Shown here piece by piece: positions 32,367 through 40,861 of a stretch of 64,000 bases of DNA. Every line of letters begins with the position of its first letter. Position 1 is the stretch's first letter. The notes below the pieces were generated by a model. That model searched no databases. It saw nothing but the letters and a program-made list of their open reading frames with translations, and was not told the DNA's origin. This DNA is from DASZKW01 sp035552775 (lineage in GTDB: Bacteria > Actinomycetota > Acidimicrobiia > Acidimicrobiales > Palsa-688), in contig DASZKW010000061.1 of assembly GCA_035552775.1 (NCBI GenBank), positions 3,985 to 67,984 of the forward strand, given 5' to 3'. Position numbers and translations under genes: made by a program.

Positions 32367-33572
32367 ATGGACCCGGTGCGCAACCCTTACAGCCCGGGGG
32401 CGGGGACCCGTCCACCGGCCCTCGTCGGGCGCGACCGGGAGATCGACGGGATGGATGTCGCCCTTCAACGGCTGCTGCTCGGGCGTGACGGGCGCAGCCA
32501 GATGCTCACCGGGCTGAGAGGCGTCGGCAAGACGGTGCTGCTGAACGAGTTCGAGCTGCTCGCCCACGGCCGTGGCTTCTTCCACGAGCACATCGAGGTG
32601 GCGGAGGGCGGGGTGCTCGCCCCGGCCCTCGTCGCCGCCTTCCGCAGGGTCCTTCTGGCCATGGACGCCAAGCGCAGGATCGGCGAGAGAGTCCGCCGCG
32701 CCCTGGGCGTGCTCAAGGCCTTCAGCGTCCGGCTTCCCGACGGCGTCGAGCTCAACATCGACGTCGACGCCGTGCCCGGCCCGGCCGACTCGGGGGATCT
32801 GGCCAGCGACCTCGCCGCCTTGTTCGTCGAGCTCGGGGAGGTGGCCCGTGACCACGGGACCGGCGTGCTACTCACCGTCGACGAGCTCCACTACGTCCAT
32901 GTGGCCACGCTCACCGCTTTGGTGGTGGGCCTGCACCGCGCCGCCCAGCTCCGGCTGCCGATCACCGTCGCGGGTGCGGGCCTTCCGTCGCTGGCCACGC
33001 TGACGGGGGACGCCAAGACCTACGCCGAGCGGATGTTCGCCTTCCCCCGGATCGGGTCCTTGTCCGACGACCTGGCGGTCGAGGCTCTCGCCACCCCGGC
33101 GCGCGACGAGGGGGTCGCCTGGGTCGGCGACGCCCTCGCCCGGGTGCTGGCGATCTCGCGGTGCTACCCGTATTTCCTCCAGGAGTTCGCCAAGGCGGCA
33201 TGGGACGTAGCCGACGGGCCCGACCGGATCACACCCGACGACGTGGCCCGCTGCATCCCACTGGCCACGGCCGAGCTCGACGACGGCTTCTTCCGGGTGC
33301 GCGCCGAGCGCACCAACGACAGCGAGCGCCTATACCTGAGGGCCATGGCCGAGCTCGGGCCGGGTCCTGTCAAGTCGGCCGAGGTCGCCGCCCTGCTCGG
33401 CAAGAAGACCAACGCGCTCGGCCCCACCAGGGACAACCTCATCAAGCGGGCGATGTGTTTTTCACCCCGGTGGGGCGAGATCGACTTCACGGTGCCCATG
33501 TTCGACGGGTTCATGAGGCGCTGGATCCCCGACTTCGCCGGCCGGCGTTTAGGCGGATATACCTCCGAATAG
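32367..33572 (+). CDS. AAA-type ATP-binding protein with C-terminal winged helix
   Basis: A 401-residue protein. It starts MDPVRNPYSPGAGTRPPALV, has Walker A GLRGVGKT (49-56), Walker B LLTVDELHYV (168-177), and then a helical lid region. The last roughly 80 residues (ERLYLRAMAELGPGPVKSAEVAALL onwards, key residues in this winged-helix segment) read as a DNA-binding domain. This pattern belongs to a common but poorly studied STAND-like/archaeal-type ATPase family. The operator and leaderless promoter right upstream suggest autoregulation or control by another factor. The substrate or DNA target is unknown. Confidence 0.82.
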   Translation: MDPVRNPYSPGAGTRPPALVGRDREIDGMDVALQRLLLGRDGRSQMLTGLRGVGKTVLLNEFELLAHGRGFFHEHIEVAEGGVLAPALVAAFRRVLLAMDAKRRIGERVRRALGVLKAFSVRLPDGVELNIDVDAVPGPADSGDLASDLAALFVELGEVARDHGTGVLLTVDELHYVHVATLTALVVGLHRAAQLRLPITVAGAGLPSLATLTGDAKTYAERMFAFPRIGSLSDDLAVEALATPARDEGVAWVGDALARVLAISRCYPYFLQEFAKAAWDVADGPDRITPDDVARCIPLATAELDDGFFRVRAERTNDSERLYLRAMAELGPGPVKSAEVAALLGKKTNALGPTRDNLIKRAMCFSPRWGEIDFTVPMFDGFMRRWIPDFAGRRLGGYTSE

Positions 33573-33608
33573 CTTTGTGGCTATGGAGTTGGAGAAAGGA
33601 AAACCAGC

Positions 33609-34463
33609 GTGAGACTTGGCACCATCCGCACCGGGACCGGGACCGCTACCGTGCGCCTCGAAGGCGACATCGCCGTCGAGGTCGGCACCAGCGACGTCGG
33701 GGCTCTACTCGCTACACCAGGCTGGCACGCGCGGGCGGCGGCGGCCGAGGGGTCCACCCATGCCGTCGAAGGACTGGACTTCGCTCCCCTCGTGCTCCAC
33801 CCGGAGAAGATCATCTGCGTCGGTCTCAACTACCGCAACCACATAGCCGAGATGGGCCACGACCTGCCCGCCCACCCGACGCTGTTCGCCAAGTACCCAC
33901 CCTCGCTCATCGGTGCGCACGACGACATCGTCCTGCCCGCGGTGTCCCAACAGGTCGACTGGGAGGCCGAGCTCGGCGTGGTCATCGGTGCGCCGGTGCG
34001 CCACGCCAGCGAGGGGGAGGCCGAGGGCGCCATCGCCGGCTACACGGTGGTCAACGACGTGACGGCGCGCGACTGGCAGGCCCGCACCAGCCAGTTCCTC
34101 CAGGGCAAGACCTTCGAGGCCACCACCCCGATCGGACCGTGGCTGGTCACCTCGGACGACCCCGCCGTGGCCGTCGGCCACTTCCCGATGTCGTGCGACG
34201 TCGACGGCGAGCACATGCAGGTCGCCGACACCGCCGGGTTGGTGTTCGACGCCGTGGCCCTGATCCGCTACTGCTCCACGATCCTCACCCTCGTGCCCGG
34301 CGATGTGATCTCCACCGGAACGCCGGGGGGAGTGGGAGCGGGGCGCACACCACCCCGTTTCCTCGCCGACGGCGAGGTGGTCGTGACTCGCATAGAGGGC
34401 ATAGGCGAGCTGCGGAACACGTGCCGGGCCGACGATCCCCGGGGCACGGTGGCCGCCGACTGA
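33609..34463 (+). CDS. Fumarylacetoacetate hydrolase family protein
   Basis: A 284-residue protein of the FAH/HpcE type. The core begins at about 63 with HPEKIICVGLNYRNHIAEMG. Metal ligands are Glu119 and Glu121 in DWEAELGVVIG and an Asp in VVNDVTARDWQ. KTFEATTPIGPWLV, VYSTGTPGGVG-type ISTGTPGGVGAG and the C-terminal IEGIGEL are standard. Family members cleave C-C bonds in acylpyruvates or hydrate 2-oxo-acids; the substrate is not predictable here. GTG start, with GAGAAAGGA (33590-33598) ahead of it. Confidence 0.86.
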   Translation: MRLGTIRTGTGTATVRLEGDIAVEVGTSDVGALLATPGWHARAAAAEGSTHAVEGLDFAPLVLHPEKIICVGLNYRNHIAEMGHDLPAHPTLFAKYPPSLIGAHDDIVLPAVSQQVDWEAELGVVIGAPVRHASEGEAEGAIAGYTVVNDVTARDWQARTSQFLQGKTFEATTPIGPWLVTSDDPAVAVGHFPMSCDVDGEHMQVADTAGLVFDAVALIRYCSTILTLVPGDVISTGTPGGVGAGRTPPRFLADGEVVVTRIEGIGELRNTCRADDPRGTVAAD

Positions 34464-34481
34464 TGTGTGTCCAGCTCGCTG

Positions 34482-34510
34482 TTGCAAGCTGGACGCATTA
34501 GCGGTACCGT
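34482..34510 (+). promoter_or_regulatory. Possible promoter for the nickel/cobalt permease
   Basis: TTGCAA (34482-34487), a 17-bp spacer and TACCGT (34505-34510) lie in the 76-bp gap before the permease gene. The -10 is weak. No NikR-type or Nur-type operator and no cobalamin-riboswitch core was recognised. Confidence 0.3.
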
Positions 34511-34539
34511 GCGGTGGGACCGAGCGCAAGGAGTGGAGC

Positions 34540-35715
34540 GTGACCCTCACCGCCGCACGCTCGCCGGCGCCGTCGCCGTCGCCGTCGCCCTTGCCGTCGC
34601 CACCAACCAGCGCCCGGCAGAGCCTCTCCCCGTCGGAGTGGCGCCGCCTCGGGGCCATGTTCGCGGTGATCTTTGCGTTCCACGTCGTCGGCTGGGGCGT
34701 GCTCTTTTTCGCCATCCTGCCCGCCCATTACAAGGTCCTCGGATTCAGCGTCGCCGTCGCCGCCTATACCCTCGGGATGCGTCACGCCTTCGACGCCGAC
34801 CACATATCGGCCATCGACAACACGACCCGGAAGTTCATGGGCGAGGGCAAGCGCCCTCTCAGCGTCGGCTTTTTCTTTTCCCTCGGGCACTCGTCAGTGG
34901 TGGTCGCCCTCGGCGTCGGCGTCACCTTCGCCGCCCGCACCGTCATGGGAGCGGTGCAGAACCCCCATTCCCGACTGGAAGCCTTCGGCGGTGTGTTCGG
35001 CACCTCGATATCAGGGTTCTTCCTTTACCTGATCGCCGCCATCAATGTGGTGATCCTGGTCGGCATCGTGCGCGTGTTCATCGCCATGCGCCGCGGGGTC
35101 TACGACGACGAGCAGCTCGAGGCGCAACTGCAATCGCGGGGACTCATGTTCAGGTTCTTCGGGCGCATGATGCGCTCGATCACCAAGCCGTGGCAGATGT
35201 ACCCCGTCGGCGTGCTCTTCGGACTCGGGTTCGACACCGCCACCGAGATCGCATTGCTGGCGTCCACCGCGGGCGCCGCCACCGCCCACCTGCCGTGGTA
35301 TGCGGTGCTCTGCCTTCCCCTGCTGTTTACCGCGGGAATGACGCTCCTCGACACAATCGACGGTTCCTTCATGAACTTTGCCTACGGCTGGGCATTCTCC
35401 CGACCGGTCAGGAAGGTGTACTACAACATGACGATCACCGGGCTGTCAGTGGGCGTGGCCTTCGCCGTCGGGACCATAGAGCTACTCGGCCTGTTGGCAA
35501 CCGAGGCCAACCTGCATGGCCGGTTCTGGGACGAGATGGCTCACTTCAACATCAACCTGGCCGGGTTCATCATCGCCGGCATGTTCGTGGTGGTCTGGGG
35601 CGCAGCCCTGGCCATCTGGCATTTCGGCCATGTCGAGTCCCGGTGGGAGGAGGCCGCCGTCCGCCACCGCGCCGACGGCGGTGGTCACGCTCCTGCCGCA
35701 CCCAGCGCGGCGTAG
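34540..35715 (+). CDS. NiCoT family nickel/cobalt permease
   Basis: A 391-residue permease for uptake of Ni2+ or Co2+. The signature GMRHAFDADHISAIDNTTRK (HX4DH in TM2) is intact, and FSLGHSSVVVALG and LGFDTATEIALL are the other conserved NiCoT motifs. Eight hydrophobic segments are visible. The N-terminal 30 residues are Pro/Ser-rich, and the C-terminus is His-containing (GHVESRW, HRADGGGH). The GTG at 34540 is favoured by AAGGAG (34528-34533) with 6-base spacing. Whether Ni or Co is the substrate cannot be read from the sequence. Confidence 0.9.
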   Translation: MTLTAARSPAPSPSPSPLPSPPTSARQSLSPSEWRRLGAMFAVIFAFHVVGWGVLFFAILPAHYKVLGFSVAVAAYTLGMRHAFDADHISAIDNTTRKFMGEGKRPLSVGFFFSLGHSSVVVALGVGVTFAARTVMGAVQNPHSRLEAFGGVFGTSISGFFLYLIAAINVVILVGIVRVFIAMRRGVYDDEQLEAQLQSRGLMFRFFGRMMRSITKPWQMYPVGVLFGLGFDTATEIALLASTAGAATAHLPWYAVLCLPLLFTAGMTLLDTIDGSFMNFAYGWAFSRPVRKVYYNMTITGLSVGVAFAVGTIELLGLLATEANLHGRFWDEMAHFNINLAGFIIAGMFVVVWGAALAIWHFGHVESRWEEAAVRHRADGGGHAPAAPSAA

Positions 35716-36353
35716 ACGGCAAGGGCGGCGAGCACCGCGGCGGTGACCATGCGCAGGGTGCGCACCGACAGCACCCGGAGCAGTCCTCGACCGCTGACCA
35801 CGGCTATGGCGGCGACCGCCAACAGGGCGCCAAGGGCACCCACCCCGACGCTGAGGGGGGAGTGGTAGCGCGCCGCCAGGTTGGCGGTGATGATCTGGGT
35901 GAGGTCGCCCCACTCGGCGAGGAAGATCACCACCGCGGCGGTGGCTGCCGTCCCAAGCGCCGACCCGCCCCCCTCGACCTCGGCTTCGTCGTCTTCGGTG
36001 TTGCGGATCAGGAACGAGTAGACCGACCCGGCCAAGAACAGGGCGGCCACGATCGCCTGCACCACCCGGTGGGGCAGGAGGTCGAACAGCGCCACGCCGA
36101 CGGACACGGCGATGGCGACGTGGACGGCAAAAGCGGCAGCGGCGCCCACCCAGACGCTCAACGGGCGCCCCCGCGAGGCCAGCACCAGCGAAGCGAACAT
36201 GGTCTTGTCCGGCAGCTCCCCGAGGAACACGAGCGGGAACACGGTGGCGACGATGGCAAGGCTCACGGTGGCGGGCTCGACGGTGGTGGGTTCGACGGTG
36301 GCGGGCTCACGGTGGCGGGCTCGACGGTGGCGGGCTCGAGGTGGCGGGCTCAT
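35685..36353 (-). CDS. GDT1/UPF0016 family cation transporter
   Basis: A roughly 222-residue protein with six hydrophobic segments. It has the two inverted family motifs: FLGELPDKTMFASLVLA in the first half (E-x-P-D-K-T; the usual Gly is Pro) and FLAEWGDLTQI in the second (E-x-G-D-x-T). GDT1 proteins move Mn2+ or Ca2+ with H+. The start is uncertain: the ATG at 36353 would place a 14/15-bp repeat array inside the N-terminus, while a GTG at 36266 begins right after it. The C-terminus converges on the NiCoT permease with a 31-bp overlap. Confidence 0.84.
   Translation of the reverse strand: MSPPPRARHRRARHREPATVEPTTVEPATVSLAIVATVFPLVFLGELPDKTMFASLVLASRGRPLSVWVGAAAAFAVHVAIAVSVGVALFDLLPHRVVQAIVAALFLAGSVYSFLIRNTEDDEAEVEGGGSALGTAATAAVVIFLAEWGDLTQIITANLAARYHSPLSVGVGALGALLAVAAIAVVSGRGLLRVLSVRTLRMVTAAVLAALAVYAALGAAGA
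36265..36351. repeat. Tandem repeat of 14/15-bp units at the GDT1 gene start
   Basis: Six units of ACGGTGGCGGGCTCG, mostly 15 bp (36265-36279, 36280-36294, 36309-36323, 36324-36338), with shortened units of 14 bp (36295-36308) and 13 bp (36339-36351). Because unit lengths differ, changes in copy number or type would alter both the reading frame and the distance from any upstream signal to the GTG at 36266. Confidence 0.8.
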
Positions 36354-36400
36354 GGTGGCGGCTGCAGCTCGCGCCGCGTGGGCGGGCGCAGCCTGCAGGG

Positions 36401-37057
36401 CTAGTCCCCTTCGTCGCCCACGCTGGTGAGGGTCCCGATACGGCGGGCCAGGTTGACGGCATGGTCACCGAGGCGCTCGTAGAAACGGGCCAGCAGTGTG
36501 ACCTGGGCGGCGGTGGCGGGGTCCATCGATCCCGAAGCCACCTCGTGGGTGAGGCGGTGGTGCAGGATGTCGAGCTCCTCGTCTGCCTCGTCGAGGGGGA
36601 CACCCTGCTCGGAACGGTCCCGGTAGGCACTAGCCACTGTCTCCCACATCTCGAGGCCCACTTCGGTCATGCGCTGGACGATGCCGCGCGATAAGGGGCT
36701 CATCTCGCGGCCGAGGCCGGTCAGCGCCCGCTGGGCGACGTGCTCGGCCAGGTCGGCGCTGCGCTCGAGCTCGGGGAGTATGAGCAGCACCACCACCAGG
36801 CGGCGCAGGGCAGAGCGGGGCGCTGCCTGCACCTGGTCCCACACCACCCGCTCGACGCTCGCGGCCAGATCGTCAATGGTCTGATCCCGCTCGACCACCA
36901 TCCTGGCCGTGTCGCGCTCGTCGCCGAGCAGGGCGTGGGTGGCGCCGGCCAGGGCCTCGGAGACCATGGCGAAGAGGTGCGCTATCCCGGCATCGACAGG
37001 GTCGTCAGGCGGCAGCGACGCGTCAGGGGTGGGCACCACGCCCCCGAACCTACCCAT
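36401..37057 (-). CDS. phoU: PhoU-like phosphate transport regulator
   Basis: A 218-residue all-helical protein with two PhoU repeats. The metal-binding motifs are seen as ELERSADLAEHVA in the first repeat and ERLGDHAVNLARRI in the second (E-x-x-x-D pattern). PhoU dampens phosphate uptake and Pho signalling. It is divergent from a phosphate:H+ symporter-like MFS gene, with PHO-box-like repeats between them. The N-terminus (GRFGGVVPTPDASLPPDDP) is longer than in E. coli PhoU and probably disordered. Confidence 0.87.
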   Translation of the reverse strand: MGRFGGVVPTPDASLPPDDPVDAGIAHLFAMVSEALAGATHALLGDERDTARMVVERDQTIDDLAASVERVVWDQVQAAPRSALRRLVVVLLILPELERSADLAEHVAQRALTGLGREMSPLSRGIVQRMTEVGLEMWETVASAYRDRSEQGVPLDEADEELDILHHRLTHEVASGSMDPATAAQVTLLARFYERLGDHAVNLARRIGTLTSVGDEGD

Positions 37058-37080
37058 TGGGCCGGCCGCGTCCAGCGATC

Positions 37081-37124
37081 GTTCGCATTCGCGTTACCTT
37101 GCGTTCATCTTCGGTTGGGAACAC
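37081..37124. promoter_or_regulatory. PHO-box-like 11-bp direct repeats
   Basis: Four consecutive 11-bp units: GTTCGCATTCG (37081-37091), CGTTACCTTGC (37092-37102), GTTCATCTTCG (37103-37113) and GTTGGGAACAC (37114-37124). Units 1 and 3 agree at 8 of 11 positions. An 11-bp GTTCA-type repeat is the known actinobacterial PhoP site pattern. Location between phoU and the symporter gene supports phosphate control of both. Confidence 0.55.
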
Positions 37125-37280
37125 GGACACCTTGGGTGGGGACAATGGAACCATGCTCCAGCTACATCGGGCGGTTCCACCAGCGTCACCCGGGGGTTTG
37201 CGAGGATGGCGGCTGCGTGAGCGGGCTTTGGTGACGAGGCGGCCAGGCCCTGGTGACGAGCGGGCCGTCGTAAGTAGGTC

Positions 37281-38837
37281 TTGGTGAGCAGGCGGCCGGC
37301 CACCCCTGCTGCGCACCCTCCCCCCATTGGTCTCGGCAGCGTCCTCGACTCCGCGCGCCTGACCCGGTTTCATTACCGGGCCGTCCTGACCGCGGGCATA
37401 GGGTTCTTCACCGACTCCTACGACCTGTTCGTCATCGGTGCCGTCCTGGTCATCTTGAAGGAGCAGTGGCACCTCGGCCCCGCCCAGGCCAGCCTGGTGA
37501 GCGCGGCCGCTCTCGGAGCGGCGTTCGTGGGCTCGTTCGTCTTCGGCCGGATCGCCGACCTGTTCGGGCGCAAGCGGGTCTACGGTCTCGAAGCGGCGAT
37601 CATGGTGGTTGGCGCCCTCGGCTCCGCCTTCGCGCCGAGCGTGGCGTGGCTGATCGCGTTCCGGATCGTGCTCGGTATCGGCATCGGTGGCGACTACCCG
37701 GTCTCGGCGGTGATGATGTCGGAGTACGCCAACGTCCGCGACAGGGGACGTCTCGTGGGGCTGGTCTTCTCCATGCAGGCCGCGGGGCTCGTCGTCGGAC
37801 CGCTCGCCGCCATCGTCCTCGTGGGTTCGGGGATGCCCCATGCCATCGTGTGGCGGGTACTGCTCGGCCTCGGCGCCATCCCTGCGGCCATCGTGATCCA
37901 CCTGCGCCGCAAGATGCCCGAGTCCCCCCGCTACGAGGCGGCGGTGAGAGGCAACGACGCCGACGCCGCACGCCAGGTGGCGGCGTACAGCGGCGGCACG
38001 ATCACCGTCCTGCCCGTCGCGGGAAGCCAGCTGGCCCCACAAGGGGCGGCTTCGGCGGCGGGATCGGCTTCGCCGGCAGTGGTGACTTCGGCGGCGGCGT
38101 GTGCGCCGCGCCCGGGCGGCCGGCGCAGCTTCAGGGAGCTATTCACCAACCGCAGGCTGCTCATCACCCTCATAGGCACGGCGGGGACCTGGTTCATCTT
38201 CGACTACGCCTACTACGGCAACTCGATATCCACGCCGGTCATCATCAAGGATCTGGCACCTCACGCGAGCCTCATGGTCACCTTGGCGCTCACCCTCGCC
38301 ATCTTCTCGATCGCCGCCGTGCCCGGCTACGTGATGGCGGTGGCCTTCATGGACCGCGTCGGGCACCGCCGGTTGCAGTTGATCGGCTTCGCGGTGATGG
38401 CTGGGTGCTTCGCGGCGATCGCCGCCGTCCCTGCCCTGAGCGTGGCTGTCCTACCCTTCTTGATGGTCTATGGGATTTCGTACTTCTTCGCCGAGTTCGG
38501 ACCTAACTCGACCACCTTCGTGCTGCCGGCCGAGCTGTTCCCGACGAGCCTGCGCACCACCGGGCACGGGATCTCCGCAGGCGTGGCGAAGGTCGGGGCG
38601 TTCATCGGCGTGTACCTGTTCCCGATCCTGTCGCGTGACCTCGGGCTGCGCGGCACCCTGGCCGTCACCGCCGGCTGCTCGTTCCTCGGCTGCCTCCTCA
38701 CCCTGGTCCTACCCGAGCCCTCGCGCCGCTCCCTGGACGAGCTCGACCGACCGAACGGCTTCGGGCCGGCCAACGACAACGAGATCCAGGCGACTGTCGG
38801 CGACTCCGACCCCGAGCAGGTCCTGGCCTCGGCCTAG
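37281..38837 (+). CDS. MFS phosphate:H+ symporter-like transporter
   Basis: A 518-residue 12-TM transporter. GFFTDSYDLFVIG in TM1, the loop motif DLFGRKR (94-100) and GIGIGGDYPVSAVMMSEYA (132-150) match the PHS (Pho84-type) group of the major facilitator superfamily. The loop between TM6 and TM7 carries an Ala/Ser-rich insertion (about 240-280). The second half has YISYFFAEFGPNSTTFVLP-like GPNSTTFVLPAELFP. Phosphate is the likely substrate given the motif and the divergent phoU, but organic acids or sugars are possible. TTG at 37281 or GTG at 37284 can start it. Confidence 0.84.
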   Translation: MVSRRPATPAAHPPPIGLGSVLDSARLTRFHYRAVLTAGIGFFTDSYDLFVIGAVLVILKEQWHLGPAQASLVSAAALGAAFVGSFVFGRIADLFGRKRVYGLEAAIMVVGALGSAFAPSVAWLIAFRIVLGIGIGGDYPVSAVMMSEYANVRDRGRLVGLVFSMQAAGLVVGPLAAIVLVGSGMPHAIVWRVLLGLGAIPAAIVIHLRRKMPESPRYEAAVRGNDADAARQVAAYSGGTITVLPVAGSQLAPQGAASAAGSASPAVVTSAAACAPRPGGRRSFRELFTNRRLLITLIGTAGTWFIFDYAYYGNSISTPVIIKDLAPHASLMVTLALTLAIFSIAAVPGYVMAVAFMDRVGHRRLQLIGFAVMAGCFAAIAAVPALSVAVLPFLMVYGISYFFAEFGPNSTTFVLPAELFPTSLRTTGHGISAGVAKVGAFIGVYLFPILSRDLGLRGTLAVTAGCSFLGCLLTLVLPEPSRRSLDELDRPNGFGPANDNEIQATVGDSDPEQVLASA

Positions 38838-38874
38838 ATTCACCCGCTGGGCTGGGCTGAGCTGGGCTGGTCGG

Positions 38875-39699
38875 CTACGAACCAGCGACGCCGAGTTGCG
38901 AGCCGAACGCCACCCAGTTGCCGGCGATCGCCCTCTGAGCGGCGGCCAGGCTGATCCTGCCATCGCAGACCGCCGCTCGTCCTGCATTTTCGACGCTGTC
39001 CTTGGGATTCGGGCTGGACCCGTGCTCCGGCCACAGGTTGCGCGGGTCGCTGGGCGCACCCCCCAGCTCGAGGGGCACCAGATGGTCCTCTTCGTAGGCG
39101 GAGATCGGTGACGTGTCCCCGTATGCCAGCAGCTGCTCCCGCTTGAGGGTCTCGGTGTAGGACTCGGGCGGTCGGACCTGCGCCGTCCAACCGGACATGC
39201 AGATGGTGGTGTCGATGTCGGACTGGGATACGGCCGGGTTGGTGGCCCCCGGCGTGCAGGCAGGGTCGGGCAGCAGCCCCCGGGCGCGGCAAGCGCCGGC
39301 AGGCTGCGCGGGCGGCGGCGTCGAGGTGTAAACGCCCACAGGTAGCGGACCTCCCGAAGCGACCGCCGCAGTGGTTGCCGGGGCGGCTTCGGTGGGGGCC
39401 GGGGCGGGTTCGGTGGGGCCCGGGGCGGGTTCGGTGGGGGCCGGGGCCGTCGTGGTCGTATCGGTCGGCGCCGGCGCCTCAGTGGTGGGCGCCGGCGCGT
39501 CACTGGTCGCCGCGGTGCCTCCCGACGCGGCCCGGTCGGCTCCGGCCGTAACCTGCCCGCATGCCGCGGTCCAGCCGGCCACCAAGGCCACGACCGCCGC
39601 CAGCGCGACCCAGATGCCGGCTGGCCGGCGACCGGCGCGACCTCGCTTACAGCGGCCCCGTCCGGAAGCCAGCTCAGGGTCTTGACTGTCCGCCATCAC
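38875..39699 (-). CDS. Exported protein with HNH-like C-terminal domain
   Basis: A 274-residue protein. Basic N-terminus, one hydrophobic segment (30-46) ending in TAACG, which could be a lipobox-like site, then a Pro/Thr/Ala-rich linker (about 65-115). The C-terminal domain has SPISAYEEDHLVPLELGGAP and NLWPEHG, an HNH-type DHLVPLELGG core seen in many secreted actinobacterial proteins. Catalysis is unproven. The 221-bp region upstream has an inverted repeat (39819-39859). The gene converges on the MFS gene; the 37-bp gap contains GCTGG repeats. Confidence 0.75.
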   Translation of the reverse strand: MMADSQDPELASGRGRCKRGRAGRRPAGIWVALAAVVALVAGWTAACGQVTAGADRAASGGTAATSDAPAPTTEAPAPTDTTTTAPAPTEPAPGPTEPAPAPTEAAPATTAAVASGGPLPVGVYTSTPPPAQPAGACRARGLLPDPACTPGATNPAVSQSDIDTTICMSGWTAQVRPPESYTETLKREQLLAYGDTSPISAYEEDHLVPLELGGAPSDPRNLWPEHGSSPNPKDSVENAGRAAVCDGRISLAAAQRAIAGNWVAFGSQLGVAGS

Positions 39700-39818
39700 T
39701 ATCTCCCGTCCCGGGGGCGCCGCATATCAGCCACCGCGAGAACAGTACCGGCGACCAGTGACCGTAATCGGATGAAGACGGCAGAATCCCGCGGCCCACT
39801 GCCCCGTCGTGGCCGGCC

Positions 39819-39859
39819 ATTGTGCAGTAGATGACCTATGCGGTATACAACTGCACAAT
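39819..39859. promoter_or_regulatory. Inverted repeat upstream of the HNH-like gene
   Basis: ATTGTGCAGT (39819-39828) and ACTGCACAAT (39850-39859) are perfect 10-bp arms around a 21-base spacer. Only this feature was noticed in the 221-bp gene-free interval 39700-39920. It could be an operator, since it lies 120 bp before the minus-strand start at 39699, or the end signal of the S4-domain gene would have to lie on the other side; the first is preferred. Confidence 0.5.
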
Positions 39860-39920
39860 CGTCGGCACCACCGGGCCCCGGCCGATCAGCAGTGGTGCCC
39901 GCCGTGGCCGGACCACCAGC

Positions 39921-40295
39921 TCAGCGGCGACGGAGGCGATCGAGTTGGCGGCGGTCCCTCTTGGTCGGGCGCCCGGCGGCGGGGTCCCGAGCGAAGGCCG
40001 CCGACGTCGGGTCACGAGGAGGAACCGCCGGGGTGTGGTCGATGACGCACCCGGCGGCGACCGGCGCTCCCACCCGCCTGTCGATCACGCGGATGACTTC
40101 GAGCAACACCTCGCGGTCGCGCAAGCGGGCCGTGACCCGGGCGCCCGCCCGCACCGGGGTCGCCGGCTTGGCCGCGGAACCGTTGACCTCGACGTGGCCA
40201 CCACGGCACGCCTCGGTGGCCGCCGCCCGGGTCCTGTAGACGCGGACGGCCCACAGCCATCTGTCGATCCTCGTGACCTCCGTGGGGGGTGTCAC
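39921..40295 (-). CDS. S4-domain RNA-binding protein (HslR-like)
   Basis: A 124-residue protein with an N-terminal S4 domain: RIDRWLWAVRVYRTRAAATE, GHVEVNGSAAKPATPV and RAGARVTARL. The basic tail GRPTKRDRRQLDRLRRR is typical of the Hsp15/HslR group, which binds free 50S subunits with stalled nascent chains. The GTG at 40295 overlaps the methyltransferase stop (GTGA), so the two are coupled. The last codons are followed by the 221-bp interval upstream of the HNH-like gene. Confidence 0.85.
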   Translation of the reverse strand: MTPPTEVTRIDRWLWAVRVYRTRAAATEACRGGHVEVNGSAAKPATPVRAGARVTARLRDREVLLEVIRVIDRRVGAPVAAGCVIDHTPAVPPRDPTSAAFARDPAAGRPTKRDRRQLDRLRRR

Positions 40296-40852
40296 CGTGC
40301 AGGATCCACCTCTCGGCCGTGCACCGAAACTGCGTAGCTCCCGGTACCGCTCCACTCTTGTCGATCCCAGGTGGCCCACCGGTCGATCAGGCGGAGGCCG
40401 CAGGCGGCGCAATGGCCGTCGTAGTCGTCTGCGTCGTAGCCCCTGTCCAAACCGAACCCGGCGATCAGCCAACCACCCGGCTTGACGTGCCGGGCGCAGC
40501 CGGCCACCAGGTTGCCCTGGGTAGCGGGCGGGGTAAAGAGGGGGACGTTGCCGGCCATGACCACAACGTCAAAGGTCCTGCCGAGATCGAGTGCAGCCAC
40601 GTCGCTCTCGATCCATGTGACGCACGGGCCGTCGCGGCGGGCGGAGGCCAGCATCGAGGCGTCCCGGTCCACGCCGACGACCTCTATCCCCGACCGTGCC
40701 AACTCGATGGCGACCCGGCCGGTGCCACACCCCGCGTCCAGGACCGACCGAGGCGCAAATCCGGCGACGAAGCGCGCCTCTCCGTGCACGTCGCTACCGG
40801 CGGCGGCGAGCTCGTCGAAGCGGCGCTTATAGCTTTCTCCGTCCCATGTCAT
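40292..40852 (-). CDS. Class I SAM-dependent methyltransferase
   Basis: A 186-residue protein with motif I SVLDAGCGTGRVAIELA, VVGVDRDASMLASAR and a motif IV-like FDVVVMAGNVPLF. This is the Methyltransf_25/11 pattern with an unknown small-molecule substrate. It follows the winged-helix regulator by 9 bp and is coupled to the S4-domain gene. Confidence 0.84.
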   Translation of the reverse strand: MTWDGESYKRRFDELAAAGSDVHGEARFVAGFAPRSVLDAGCGTGRVAIELARSGIEVVGVDRDASMLASARRDGPCVTWIESDVAALDLGRTFDVVVMAGNVPLFTPPATQGNLVAGCARHVKPGGWLIAGFGLDRGYDADDYDGHCAACGLRLIDRWATWDRQEWSGTGSYAVSVHGREVDPAR

Positions 40853-40861
40853 CTCGGGCCC

